From IMG/VR virus record IMGVR_UViG_3300025849_000282, positions 1 through 20,427 of that record: 20,427 nucleotides of DNA; one strand, written 5' to 3'. This document shows positions 1 through 6,076 of the stretch, piece by piece. Below the pieces are notes generated by a model. It made no database searches and was not told the DNA's origin. It saw nothing but the letters and a program-made list of their open reading frames with translations. Source of the DNA: a virus. Both the position numbers and the translations under genes were made by a program. Numbering within the stretch: the first letter of the stretch is position 1; each line of letters opens with the position of its first letter.

Positions 1-1
1 T

Positions 2-142
2 TACACACCTGACAACACGGCTGTTATCTCAATGAGGGCAAACAGGATGAAGTCAGACTGTACGCCAGCAGAGATCATGCAGGTTGCTCTGTGGACTCAA
101 CGTAAGCTAGGAAGATTGGAGGCACTCAATGGCACATTATGA
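2..142 (+). CDS. C-terminal part of an unrecognised upstream phage gene (start lies outside the window)
   Basis: A reading frame is open from the left edge and stops with TGA at 142, giving 46 residues. The segment is polar and helical in character, with motifs such as RMKSDCTPAEIM and ALWTQRKL, and it runs 14 bases into the next gene, as expected for packed phage genes. An internal ATG at 32 could start a 36-residue peptide, but no good ribosome binding site precedes it and the frame is also open further upstream, so a truncated larger protein is more likely. I do not recognise the family. That it is coding is inferred from the open frame, the overlap and the protein-like composition. Confidence 0.55.
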   Translation, partial: YTPDNTAVISMRANRMKSDCTPAEIMQVALWTQRKLGRLEALNGTL

Positions 143-506
143 TTGTACTAAATGTGGTCACCCAATGGGGCTTAACCCAAGCCACTGTGACGTTTGTATC
201 TATAACGCTAATGAAACCTTGCTGCCTGACCCTACCATAACTGAGGAACACACAGGGGGCAGTGCTGGCTACTACCGTGTAGCCGTCAGAAACCCCACCA
301 CAATACCCACCTCCTATAAAGCTGAATGCAATGACATTATCGAATCTTTAGAAATGACATTTGCAGAGGGCAATGTGTTCAAGGCCATATGGCGTTCAGC
401 CGCTGCCCGTCAAGGTAAGGAGAAGAAGGGCAACAACTCTGTGTATGACGCAGAGAAGATGGTGTTTTTCTCAGAGCGTATCTTATCAGCAAGCAAGGAG
501 GACTGA
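129..506 (+). CDS. DUF3310-like small protein with an N-terminal zinc-ribbon-like motif
   Basis: The 125-residue product has two recognisable parts. Residues 6-23 carry two CxxC pairs (C6/C9 and C20/C23), spaced like a small zinc ribbon. Residues 61-118 follow the DUF3310 pattern, with a conserved Tyr, an 'ECNDIIE' helix, a 'GNVFKAIWR' core and a 'YDAEK' helix. DUF3310 domains occur in many phages, including T7 gp1.7, a nucleotide kinase, so a role in nucleotide metabolism is possible but not shown. The start is supported by GGAGG at 118-122, six bases before ATG. It overlaps the preceding gene by 14 bases and is followed three bases later by the next small gene. The family call rests on motif resemblance only. 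Confidence 0.8.
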   Translation: MAHYDCTKCGHPMGLNPSHCDVCIYNANETLLPDPTITEEHTGGSAGYYRVAVRNPTTIPTSYKAECNDIIESLEMTFAEGNVFKAIWRSAAARQGKEKKGNNSVYDAEKMVFFSERILSASKED

Positions 507-509
507 TTC

Positions 510-710
510 ATGAGTGAAGAAGAGAAGATCGTAAGTAAAGCAAACTCTGAAGCTTATACCAACAACTGGGAAAGGCTGTTTGGTAATCCAATACCCATAG
601 GTCAGAAGAAAGTTAAAGATCGTGTGGATCTCGGACTGTCGCCTAGTACTGTGGTAGAGGATTATGTTGAAGAATCGCTTGAACTGATCCACCCGCTTAA
701 CAGGAAATAA
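510..710 (+). CDS. small acidic hypothetical protein (66 aa)
   Basis: This 66-residue protein starts at an ATG preceded by AGGAGG inside the end of the upstream gene and lies only three bases behind it, so the two are almost certainly co-transcribed and perhaps translationally coupled. It has an N-terminal charged helix, a central 'NNWERLFGNPIP' segment and an acidic C-terminal helix ('VVEDYVEESLELI'). There are no cysteines, signal peptide or membrane segment. I do not recognise the family. The downstream gap holds a hairpin, so this gene probably closes the first small operon. Its position between a DUF3310-like gene and the structural module suggests an accessory early/middle function, which is inference. 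Confidence 0.75.
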   Translation: MSEEEKIVSKANSEAYTNNWERLFGNPIPIGQKKVKDRVDLGLSPSTVVEDYVEESLELIHPLNRK

Positions 711-771
711 AAATCCTGGACCTAAGTGTTGGTAAAGTTTTAAAACCCTTATACCCCTTGTCTTGGGTAGC

Positions 772-795
772 ATTAACTTTACGCACTATCGGAGA
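772..795 (+). promoter_or_regulatory. candidate phage RNA polymerase promoter (T7/T3-like)
   Basis: The stretch ATTAACTTTACGCACTATCGGAGA resembles single-subunit phage RNAP promoters: an ATTAAC block as in the T3 promoter, then CACTAT-GGAGA as in T7 CACTATAGGGAGA, with one base fewer at the start site. It lies in the 146-nt gap before the acetyltransferase/head gene block, a sensible place for a class II or III promoter. The right half also forms the 5' arm of a hairpin, so the resemblance may be coincidental. No phage RNAP gene is inside the window. Confidence 0.35.
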
Positions 796-823
796 TTCCC
801 CTCTCTGATAGTGTACTTTTATT
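784..823 (+). terminator. hairpin with T-rich tail: terminator or RNA-processing site
   Basis: CACTATCGGAGA (784-795) pairs with TCTCTGATAGTG (802-813) as a 12-bp stem with one G-T wobble and a six-base loop TTCCCC. It is followed by TACTTTTATT, so it can be read as a rho-independent terminator for the two genes upstream. A long stem just downstream of a possible promoter would also fit an RNase III site, as in T7 early and late transcripts. Confidence 0.6.
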
Positions 824-856
824 CCCATTGTCGGCGCTCATGCCAGAGGTATCAAA

Positions 857-1072
857 ATGAGTAACGAAATAGAAGAGCAAACTCTTCCAGAATTTCCCGA
901 ATCTTCCCGCGAACTTTTAGTTCTACTTCACAAGCATTACCCTGCCAAGTGTATTGCGTACAACGAATCAGAAATATCAGCACACCGCTATGCGGGGATG
1001 CGGGAACTGATCGATGAACTAATGGTATGGCAGGAGGAAGCTGATGAATCGTCAGATACGCCAGTGCATTAA
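857..1072 (+). CDS. small hypothetical protein (71 aa)
   Basis: The 71-residue product is acidic with one cysteine. It contains a helix 'ESSRELLVLLHKHYP' and a second helix 'RYAGMRELIDELMVWQEE'. The order resembles small helical proteins found before the portal gene in T7-like phages, but I cannot name a family. AGAGG lies upstream of the ATG at a usable distance, and the gene follows a hairpin, so it probably begins the operon that leads into the head genes. Its last 29 bases overlap the acetyltransferase gene, whose ribosome binding site sits inside it, which indicates coupling. There is no signal peptide or membrane segment. Confidence 0.7.
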   Translation: MSNEIEEQTLPEFPESSRELLVLLHKHYPAKCIAYNESEISAHRYAGMRELIDELMVWQEEADESSDTPVH

Positions 1073-1526
1073 AGAAGACTTTCCGTCTATGCTTTCGTTA
1101 GCACACCTAATGCACCAAGAGAGTCCCGTGTATAGGGAACTTCCTTTGGATGAAAACAAGCTACTAGAACTCGCACACTTATCACTAGATCATCCTGACT
1201 TAGCATCGCTATTTGTATCCACAACTGATGGGCAAATAACTGGAATGCTAGGCGCGGTAGCTGTAACCGAATACTTTGGCCCTACAATTTCTACCTGTGA
1301 TCTATTTCTTTATGTTCACCCCGAACAACGAGGATCATCCGCTGCTCTACGACTACTTAAAAAGTACGACAAGTGGGCGGTAGAACTAGGAGCAACCCGC
1401 ATTAACCTAGGCTTAACTACAGGTTTGTTTATTAAAGAAACAGGCAGGTTATATGAGGCGGCGGGATTTAAACACTCAGGTCATTTCTACACAAGGATAA
1501 ATCCCCATGGGCATTTTAAAACATAA
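1044..1526 (+). CDS. GNAT-family N-acetyltransferase
   Basis: The 160-residue protein has the length and layout of a GNAT fold. An N-terminal helix region carries 'IKEDFPSMLSLAHLMHQE', a central strand 'GMLGAVAV' comes next, then motif A with 'DLFLYVHPEQRGSSAALRLL', where R96-G97-S98-S99-A100 forms the acetyl-CoA pyrophosphate loop, and a C-terminal 'LYEAAGFKHSG' typical of motif B. The loop has Ser99 where many members have glycine (RxxGxG/A), a variant I have seen in phage-type GNATs. The substrate is unknown; it could be a host protein, a small molecule or a phage component. AGGAGG at 1033-1038 supports the start. It overlaps both neighbours, so it belongs to the operon running into the head genes. 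Confidence 0.85.
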   Translation: MNRQIRQCIKEDFPSMLSLAHLMHQESPVYRELPLDENKLLELAHLSLDHPDLASLFVSTTDGQITGMLGAVAVTEYFGPTISTCDLFLYVHPEQRGSSAALRLLKKYDKWAVELGATRINLGLTTGLFIKETGRLYEAAGFKHSGHFYTRINPHGHFKT

Positions 1527-1608
1527 TCGTAATACCGAAGTTAAAACACCCGCAGTTACTGAAGTTAAAAAGGCTGTTAAGAAAACTAAAAAAGAAGGAG
1601 AGAAGTAA
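1507..1608 (+). CDS. lysine-rich micro-protein (33 aa)
   Basis: This short gene reads MGILKHNRNTEV and ends in a lysine-rich tail, 'EVKKAVKKTKKEGEK'. AAGGA lies about eight bases before the ATG. Its first 20 bases overlap the acetyltransferase, and its TAA stop shares its last A with the next ATG (TAATG), so translation is probably coupled. It fills what would otherwise be an 80-nt gap. The basic tail resembles the lysine-rich N-terminus of T7 gp7.3, a small virion protein coded near the portal gene. It may therefore bind DNA or be packaged, or it may be one half of a split gp7.3-like gene. The coding call rests on context and spacing, since the frame is short. Confidence 0.65.
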   Translation: MGILKHNRNTEVKTPAVTEVKKAVKKTKKEGEK

Positions 1609-1844
1609 TGTGCAATTTATTTTCTTCCCCTTCGCCACCTCCTGCCCCTGCACCTGTAGTCGCTGCACCTGTCAAAAAGACACCCGCGCAAGTCAAGGCT
1701 AAAGAGCAAAAGGAAGTTACTAAAGCTGCTGTAAAAAGCAACGAAGAACAATCTAAGAAGAAAGGTCGTAAGTCTTTCCGCATCCAACTTGGAGGCTACT
1801 CTAGTAACCCTAAGAATGGCAGCGGCAGCGGCCTAAGTCTATAG
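1608..1844 (+). CDS. small virion-associated protein, gp6.7/gp7.3-like
   Basis: The 78-residue product begins Met-Cys, then a proline/alanine-rich stretch (residues 7-25), a lysine/glutamate-rich middle and a C-terminal tail, 'KKKGRKSFRI' followed by 'GSGSGLSL'. T7 gp6.7 also begins Met-Cys and T7 gp7.3 ends with a similar basic-then-glycine/serine tail. Both are small virion proteins lost or ejected at infection, and both genes lie just upstream of the portal gene, as here. The ATG is preceded by GGAGAG inside the previous gene, and the portal ATG follows nine bases after the stop. The proline-rich part makes it likely to be extended. The family assignment is by position and terminal motifs, not by full alignment. 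Confidence 0.7.
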   Translation: MCNLFSSPSPPPAPAPVVAAPVKKTPAQVKAKEQKEVTKAAVKSNEEQSKKKGRKSFRIQLGGYSSNPKNGSGSGLSL

Positions 1845-1853
1845 AGGTAGGGT

Positions 1854-3362
1854 ATGACTGATACAACCCAAGGCCGATACGAACAGTTAAAGAGTAGGCG
1901 TGAGCCTTTCCTTACTCGCGCACGGGAGTGTTCAGCAATAACCATCCCTGCATTACTACCGCCCCAAGGACACAACTCACACACCGTCTTACCAGCCCCC
2001 TATCAAGGGCTTGGTGCTAGGGCCGTAGTTAGTTTAGCTAGTAGATTAATGATTGCTATGTACCCACCGGGCATGAGTTCGTTCCGTCTTCAAATACCGT
2101 CTGAAATATTGATGCAGCAAGGCGAGATGGAAACTGATCAGGAAACCGAGCGTGGTTTAGCTCTATCTGAGAAGGCAATCAGTAATGAGATTGAGAGAAA
2201 ACAGTGGCGTCAACCTACGCACCTAACTCTCCAGTATCTTATAACCACAGGCAACGCGTTAGAACAGGTTCTCCCTGATAACCGTATGCGGGTATTTCGA
2301 TTAGACCAGTATGTGGTTGTGAGGGACATGACAGGTGATGTGACAGAGATAATCATTGAAGAATATTTCTCCCCCAACAACCTACCCGCATCTGTACGTT
2401 CAATGCTTAAAGCTGAAGATGCCCCGACTCAACGTGTGCCTATCTACACCTCTTGTAAATATAACAAGGAAGGTAAGTATGATGTGCATCAAGAAGTCAG
2501 TGGCAGTAAGGTTCCTAATAGCGTAGGAACATATGATGTGTGTCCGTTCAACGCGCTACGGTGGACTTCTGTTATTGGAGAAGACTATGGTCGTGGCAAA
2601 TGCGAAGAGCATTTAGGTGATCTCATGGCTGTGGACGGCTTGTCTAAGTCAATGTTAGATGGGGCTGCATTAGCCTCACGCCACATTATGATGATACGCC
2701 CTAACGCTGCTGGTGGTCTTAACCTACGCAGACGATTGTCTAAGGCTGATAATGGTGAGTATGTAGTTGGTAACCCAGAAGACTTGGGAATGTTAGCTTA
2801 TCAAAATGCGCCTGGTTTACAGGTAGCAAAAGCAGAACTAGACGAGAAGAAGCGTGAGATAGCTGCGGCATTCTTGATGAACTCAAGCGTCCAGCGTGAA
2901 GGTGAGCGTGTTACAGCGTATGAACTGAAGATGATGGCAGAAGAGTTAGAGGGTTCCCTAGGTGGAGCGTTCTCAATGCTATCTCGTGACATGCAGTCTG
3001 CCCGTCTTAACCGCTTAATCACTCAGATGCAAGCGCAGGGTAAGTTACCCCCATGGCCCGAAGGCGTTGTTGAGCCTACTGTTCTAACTGGTCTAGAAAG
3101 TTTAGGCCGTGAGCAAGATGTTCAACGCGTAGGTTCGGCACTTCAATTCTTACAGGGCTTACCTCCAGAAATCCTCGACTATGTTCGATGGGAGAAGCTT
3201 CTTGGTAAGGCGTTTAATGGTTTATCTCTAGAAGATGCTGTTAACACCGAAGATGAAGTGGCACAGAAGCGTCAGCAACGACAAGTAGAGTCAGGGTTAG
3301 GATCAGCAGCGGAAGCTGGTGGTGCAGCTATGGCACAACAAGCAGTAGAACAAGGGATGTAA
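1854..3362 (+). CDS. portal (head-to-tail connector) protein, T7 gp8-like
   Basis: At 502 residues this is close to T7 gp8 (about 536). The N-terminus follows the family pattern: 'YEQLKSRREPFLTRAREC' (residues 9-26), a proline-rich segment 'IPALLPPQG', then 'QGLGARAVVSLASRLMIAMYPPG' around 51-73, matching the 'vGARGLNNLASKLMLALFP' region of T7 gp8. The C-terminus is alanine/glutamine-rich. Portal proteins form the dodecameric ring at one capsid vertex through which DNA is packaged and ejected and to which the gp11-like tail protein binds. GAGG at 1844-1847 precedes the ATG. The scaffold gene follows after 20 bases, as in T7. No truncation or frameshift is apparent. Confidence 0.95.
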   Translation: MTDTTQGRYEQLKSRREPFLTRARECSAITIPALLPPQGHNSHTVLPAPYQGLGARAVVSLASRLMIAMYPPGMSSFRLQIPSEILMQQGEMETDQETERGLALSEKAISNEIERKQWRQPTHLTLQYLITTGNALEQVLPDNRMRVFRLDQYVVVRDMTGDVTEIIIEEYFSPNNLPASVRSMLKAEDAPTQRVPIYTSCKYNKEGKYDVHQEVSGSKVPNSVGTYDVCPFNALRWTSVIGEDYGRGKCEEHLGDLMAVDGLSKSMLDGAALASRHIMMIRPNAAGGLNLRRRLSKADNGEYVVGNPEDLGMLAYQNAPGLQVAKAELDEKKREIAAAFLMNSSVQREGERVTAYELKMMAEELEGSLGGAFSMLSRDMQSARLNRLITQMQAQGKLPPWPEGVVEPTVLTGLESLGREQDVQRVGSALQFLQGLPPEILDYVRWEKLLGKAFNGLSLEDAVNTEDEVAQKRQQRQVESGLGSAAEAGGAAMAQQAVEQGM

Positions 3363-3382
3363 TGTCCCCTACAGGATACTAA

Positions 3383-4189
3383 ATGACAGAACAAGCTACA
3401 CAACCAGAGAATGGCTCAGATGAATATAACCAGCAAAAAGCTGCCCAATTCAACGCGGGTCATGGAACCCCATCAAGTGAGAATATAGACTCAGCCCCCA
3501 TCCCTCTCAAACCAGAGAACGGACAGGACAAATTCTATAATGCTGAAACTGGTGAGTATAACTGGCAAGCACATGCTGCCGAGTTAGAGTACCGCATGAA
3601 AGGGGGTTCACCCGATGCGGCAACGGAAGGAGAGGAAAGCACAGAGGCCGCACCAGAAGCGGAGACCGATGACGCAGCCCTCAGTATAGTCAGCAACGCT
3701 GGCCTTGACGTTGACTCATTAATTCAGCAAATCCAACAAGAAGGTAACCTGAGTGACGAGGCTAAAAATGCTCTCATAGCCACAGGTGTTGATGCAAGTC
3801 TAATCGACTCTTATGTTGATAACCTAAAGTTCCGAATGGACGCTGAGTCCAAGGCTGCCCTTGAATATGTGGGCGGTGAGGAAGAGTGGGGAAAGATAAA
3901 TGCATGGGCTGAAAACAACCTTAGTGTTGAAGATAAAGCAGCGTACAACGATACGTTGAATGGAGAGAATTGGAAAATGGCTGCTGATGCAATTAAATCC
4001 CGCATGGGACAAAACGCAGAGCCTAACTTAATGTTAGGCAACGAGTTAGGTAACACCGCTTCGGGTTACCGTAGTCGAGCGGAAATGAAGAAAGACATGT
4101 CGAACCCAGAGTACAAGTCTAATCCTACATTCCGTCAATCTGTCATCGATAAGATGTCAGTCTCCACATATGACCTAGACCAATCCTAG
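3383..4189 (+). CDS. capsid assembly scaffolding protein, T7 gp9-like
   Basis: The 268-residue protein lies between portal and major capsid genes, the position of T7 gene 9 (about 307 residues). It is strongly acidic and hydrophilic, with a Glu/Ala-rich stretch near residues 75-97 and a helical middle ('NLSDEAKNALIATGVDASLI'), and a more basic C-terminus ('RSRAEMKKDMSNPEYKSNP'), which in scaffold proteins is the part that contacts the capsid shell. There is no cysteine and no membrane segment. Scaffold proteins guide procapsid formation and leave before DNA packaging. ACAGGAT precedes the ATG. A GC-rich hairpin begins ten bases after the stop codon. The name rests on position and composition more than on sequence motifs. 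Confidence 0.9.
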   Translation: MTEQATQPENGSDEYNQQKAAQFNAGHGTPSSENIDSAPIPLKPENGQDKFYNAETGEYNWQAHAAELEYRMKGGSPDAATEGEESTEAAPEAETDDAALSIVSNAGLDVDSLIQQIQQEGNLSDEAKNALIATGVDASLIDSYVDNLKFRMDAESKAALEYVGGEEEWGKINAWAENNLSVEDKAAYNDTLNGENWKMAADAIKSRMGQNAEPNLMLGNELGNTASGYRSRAEMKKDMSNPEYKSNPTFRQSVIDKMSVSTYDLDQS

Positions 4190-4198
4190 GATCATACC

Positions 4199-4214
4199 GC
4201 CCCCTTCGGGGGGC
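4199..4214 (+). terminator. UUCG-capped GC hairpin after the scaffold gene
   Basis: GCCCCC (4199-4204) pairs with GGGGGC (4209-4214) around a TTCG tetraloop, an exceptionally stable RNA hairpin. CCTAG (4185-4189, overlapping the scaffold stop codon) could pair with CTAGG (4222-4226) as an outer stem. No T-run follows, so a classical rho-independent terminator is doubtful. An mRNA-stabilising, attenuating or processing element fits equally well. Confidence 0.5.
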
Positions 4215-4359
4215 AACCATTCTAGGGTAGCGCCAAGCCAGCGATACCTCCGATAAGGTCGCACATCCCCAACCCTGACATGACTAGGCTAGTTACTGTG
4301 GGTTATTCCGTGCGCTCTTTAGAAGTACCCTTGCACTGACCTGTTACGACAGACAATCT

Positions 4360-4388
4360 TTGTAACGCTACAACTTAAAGAATATAGA
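4360..4388 (+). promoter_or_regulatory. candidate promoter before the major capsid gene
   Basis: TTGTAA (4360-4365) and TATAGA (4383-4388) are separated by 17 bases, matching the bacterial sigma-70 consensus at four of six positions in each box. Alternatively, the AACTTAAAGAATATAGACA segment partly matches the candidate phage-type promoter at 772-795 (shared AACTT, then a TAT-G core). Either reading puts transcription start within the AT-rich leader of the capsid gene. Both remain weak without start-site data. Confidence 0.3.
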
Positions 4389-4421
4389 CATTTTTACATT
4401 TATTTATTACAGGGCATTATC

Positions 4422-5402
4422 ATGGCTATTTCTAGCATTACATCAAACCCCTCCAGATTTGGTAAGGGACAAACAACAGGGCCAGTTGACAATCGTGGCT
4501 TATTTTTAGACGTTTTCGGTGGTGAAGTATTAACCGCATTCGATCTTGCAACAGTAACTCTTGACAAACACAACGTAAAAACCGTTGGTGGTGGTCAGCG
4601 TTCATTCCGTTTCCCAAAGACTTGGAAAGCATCAGCCGAGTACCATGTACCCGGAACAGAAATGATGGGTAACGACATTGAGACAGGTGAGATCTCTATC
4701 ACCATCGATGACATCTTAGTATCTCACACTGCTGTATCGGACATTGACACTATGTTGTCACACTTCGATGTACGCTCTGAGTACTCTGCCCAGATGGGCC
4801 GTGCATTAGCGCGTGTATTCGACAAGAACGTATTCCGTCAGATTATTAAGGCTGCTCGTACTGCGGCTGATGGCCCATTCCCTGGCGGTGACACTATCAC
4901 TGGTTTGGGTAATTCATCTACTGGAGCCAACTGGATCGATGCAATTCGTCTAGCCAACTTAAAGTTCTTTAACTTGTCAATCCCAGAAGAACAGACCCGT
5001 TATATGTCTGTAAGTGCTGAGACATTTAACAAGATCAAGTTTGCTAAAGATGCTAACGGTCAGTTCTTAGTGTTAGACCAAGACCTTCGCCACAGCGGTG
5101 CTGGTGGTATTGAAGGTCGTGCAGATACTCTTACTATTGATGGTGTTCAGATTGTTAAGTCTTTGAACATGCCTAATACAGACGAAACGTCTGCTGCTGG
5201 TGTGTACTCAAAGTACCGCGCAAACTACGCTACTACTGTTGGTTGTATCTGGACAGCGGATGCTGTTGCGACTGTTAAGTTGATGGACATCGGCTTTGAA
5301 TCAGAGCGTGACACTCGTCGTTTGGAAGACTTCTTAGTTGCTAAGATGTTGACAGGCAGCGGTACATTGCGCCCTGAGTGCGCTATCGAATTAACTTCGT
5401 AA
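4422..5402 (+). CDS. major capsid protein, T7 gp10A-like
   Basis: The 326-residue protein lies between scaffold and tail-tube genes and is near the length of T7 gp10A (about 345), the HK97-fold shell protein present in hundreds of copies per virion. Recognisable parts are the N-terminal arm 'NRGLFLDVFGGEVLTAFD' (residues 25-42), the E-loop-like segment with 'RSFRFPKTWKASAEYHVPG', the 'DIETGEISITIDD' strand region, a 'MGRALARVFDKNVFRQI' helix, and a C-terminal 'SERDTRRLEDFLVAKM'. I saw no sign of the T7 10A/10B frameshift extension: the stop is followed at once by hairpins. Expression is probably high and independently controlled, since the gene has its own long leader upstream and a strong terminator downstream. 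Confidence 0.95.
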   Translation: MAISSITSNPSRFGKGQTTGPVDNRGLFLDVFGGEVLTAFDLATVTLDKHNVKTVGGGQRSFRFPKTWKASAEYHVPGTEMMGNDIETGEISITIDDILVSHTAVSDIDTMLSHFDVRSEYSAQMGRALARVFDKNVFRQIIKAARTAADGPFPGGDTITGLGNSSTGANWIDAIRLANLKFFNLSIPEEQTRYMSVSAETFNKIKFAKDANGQFLVLDQDLRHSGAGGIEGRADTLTIDGVQIVKSLNMPNTDETSAAGVYSKYRANYATTVGCIWTADAVATVKLMDIGFESERDTRRLEDFLVAKMLTGSGTLRPECAIELTS

Positions 5403-5412
5403 GTCATTCCCC

Positions 5413-5430
5413 AGTTCTTTAATTAGAACT
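5413..5430 (+). repeat. AGTTCT/AGAACT inverted repeat between capsid gene and terminator
   Basis: AGTTCT (5413-5418) and AGAACT (5425-5430) form a perfect 6-bp stem around TTAATT, four bases before the main terminator stem. It has no T-run of its own. It may protect the 3' end of the capsid transcript or be a processing site. Confidence 0.45.
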
Positions 5431-5433
5431 ACA

Positions 5434-5461
5434 AGCCTCACCTTATGGTGGGGCTTTTTTT
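5434..5461 (+). terminator. rho-independent terminator after the major capsid gene
   Basis: AGCCTCACC (5434-5442) pairs with GGTGGGGCT (5447-5455) in a 9-bp stem with one G-T wobble and loop TTAT, followed by a seven-base T-run (5455-5461). The position matches the T-phi terminator after T7 gene 10. It would lower downstream tail-gene expression relative to capsid. Confidence 0.9.
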
Positions 5462-5477
5462 CATCTATGAGGTTCTT

Positions 5478-6074
5478 ATGTTAACCAAACTCGATGCCGT
5501 CAATCAGATCCTTGAGTCCATTGGCGAAGATCCAGTATCATCATTATCTTCTGGTCTGCCCGATGCAGAGTCAGCAGAACGAATTCTAGACAGGGTATCA
5601 CGCGAAATACAAGCCAAAGGCTGGCTGTGTAATCTAGAGCGTAGTTACCTTTTAAGTTTAACAGCCGATAAAACAATTCCCTTGTCAGCCGCTGTTCTCC
5701 GTATTGACACGGTAGACACTGACAAGCAAATAAACGTGTCTGTTAGAAAATACCTAAATCAATTTCATCTATACGATGTAGACAAGCACAAATTTACCTT
5801 TGATAAAGCCCTTACTGTAGACATAGTTTGGGAACGTGACATAAGCGATTTAACGCTTGAACTTCAGCTTTACATAACAGCTAAAGCAGCCAGAAGATTC
5901 CAAGAATCGGAACTAGGCTCTATAGCTGCTGATCAATTTGCTGTTCGCGCAGAGGAAGAAGCCTATGCAGCATTAATGGACGCAGAAGCAGAGGCTGATG
6001 ATTCTAATGCTCTGACTGACAGTCCTTATTGTCGTTATGTAGTAGGCCGAAACCATTCACTTTACGGGAGATAA
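5478..6074 (+). CDS. tail tubular protein A, T7 gp11-like
   Basis: The product is 198 residues with the start chosen here, almost the same as T7 gp11 (196). The N-terminus 'LDAVNQILESIGEDPVSSL' matches the gp11 pattern 'LSAVNDILASIGEPPVSTL', followed by 'AERILDRVSREIQAKGW' (T7 'ARRILNKINRQIQSRGW') and a C-terminal 'KAARRFQESELGS' and acidic helix. An earlier in-frame ATG at 5445 lies inside the terminator hairpin and adds eleven residues with no family match, so the ATG at 5478 is preferred; TGAGG precedes it at a usable distance. Gp11 forms the dodecameric adaptor ring below the portal and anchors the gp12 nozzle and fibres. Confidence 0.94.
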   Translation: MLTKLDAVNQILESIGEDPVSSLSSGLPDAESAERILDRVSREIQAKGWLCNLERSYLLSLTADKTIPLSAAVLRIDTVDTDKQINVSVRKYLNQFHLYDVDKHKFTFDKALTVDIVWERDISDLTLELQLYITAKAARRFQESELGSIAADQFAVRAEEEAYAALMDAEAEADDSNALTDSPYCRYVVGRNHSLYGR

Positions 6075-6076
6075 TC

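Larger units (their letters stand above)
4190..4421 (+). promoter_or_regulatory. 232-nt non-coding leader before the major capsid gene
   Basis: This is the largest gap in an otherwise packed window, located where T7 keeps the phi10 promoter. No frame of useful length and no tRNA is visible. It contains a UUCG-capped hairpin (4199-4214), a hairpin with a two-base bulge at 4241-4262 (GCGA..CCT paired with AGGTCGC), an 11-bp palindrome ACTAGGCTAGT (4283-4293), a GTTAC...GTAAC inverted repeat (4343-4366) and an AT-rich stretch (4367-4410) ahead of a weak AGGG ribosome binding site. These features suggest promoter and 5' leader functions for high capsid expression, but the individual roles are inferred. 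Confidence 0.55.

Noticed and set aside
4190-4421. A tRNA or other standard RNA gene in the capsid leader.
   Set aside because: No T-loop (GTTCRANYC) motif and no acceptor-length pairing; the visible stems do not make a cloverleaf.
5380-5402. A T7-like -1 frameshift extending the capsid protein.
   Set aside because: No slippery heptamer near the stop, and hairpins and the terminator follow within a few bases.
5445-5477. Upstream in-frame ATG for the gp11-like gene.
   Set aside because: It lies in the loop and stem of the capsid terminator, has no ribosome binding site, and the added residues do not match gp11; 5478 fits the family.
6029-6076. Upstream in-frame ATG for the gp12-like gene.
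   Set aside because: It overlaps the end of the gp11-like gene; the family signature and a good ribosome binding site point to 6077.
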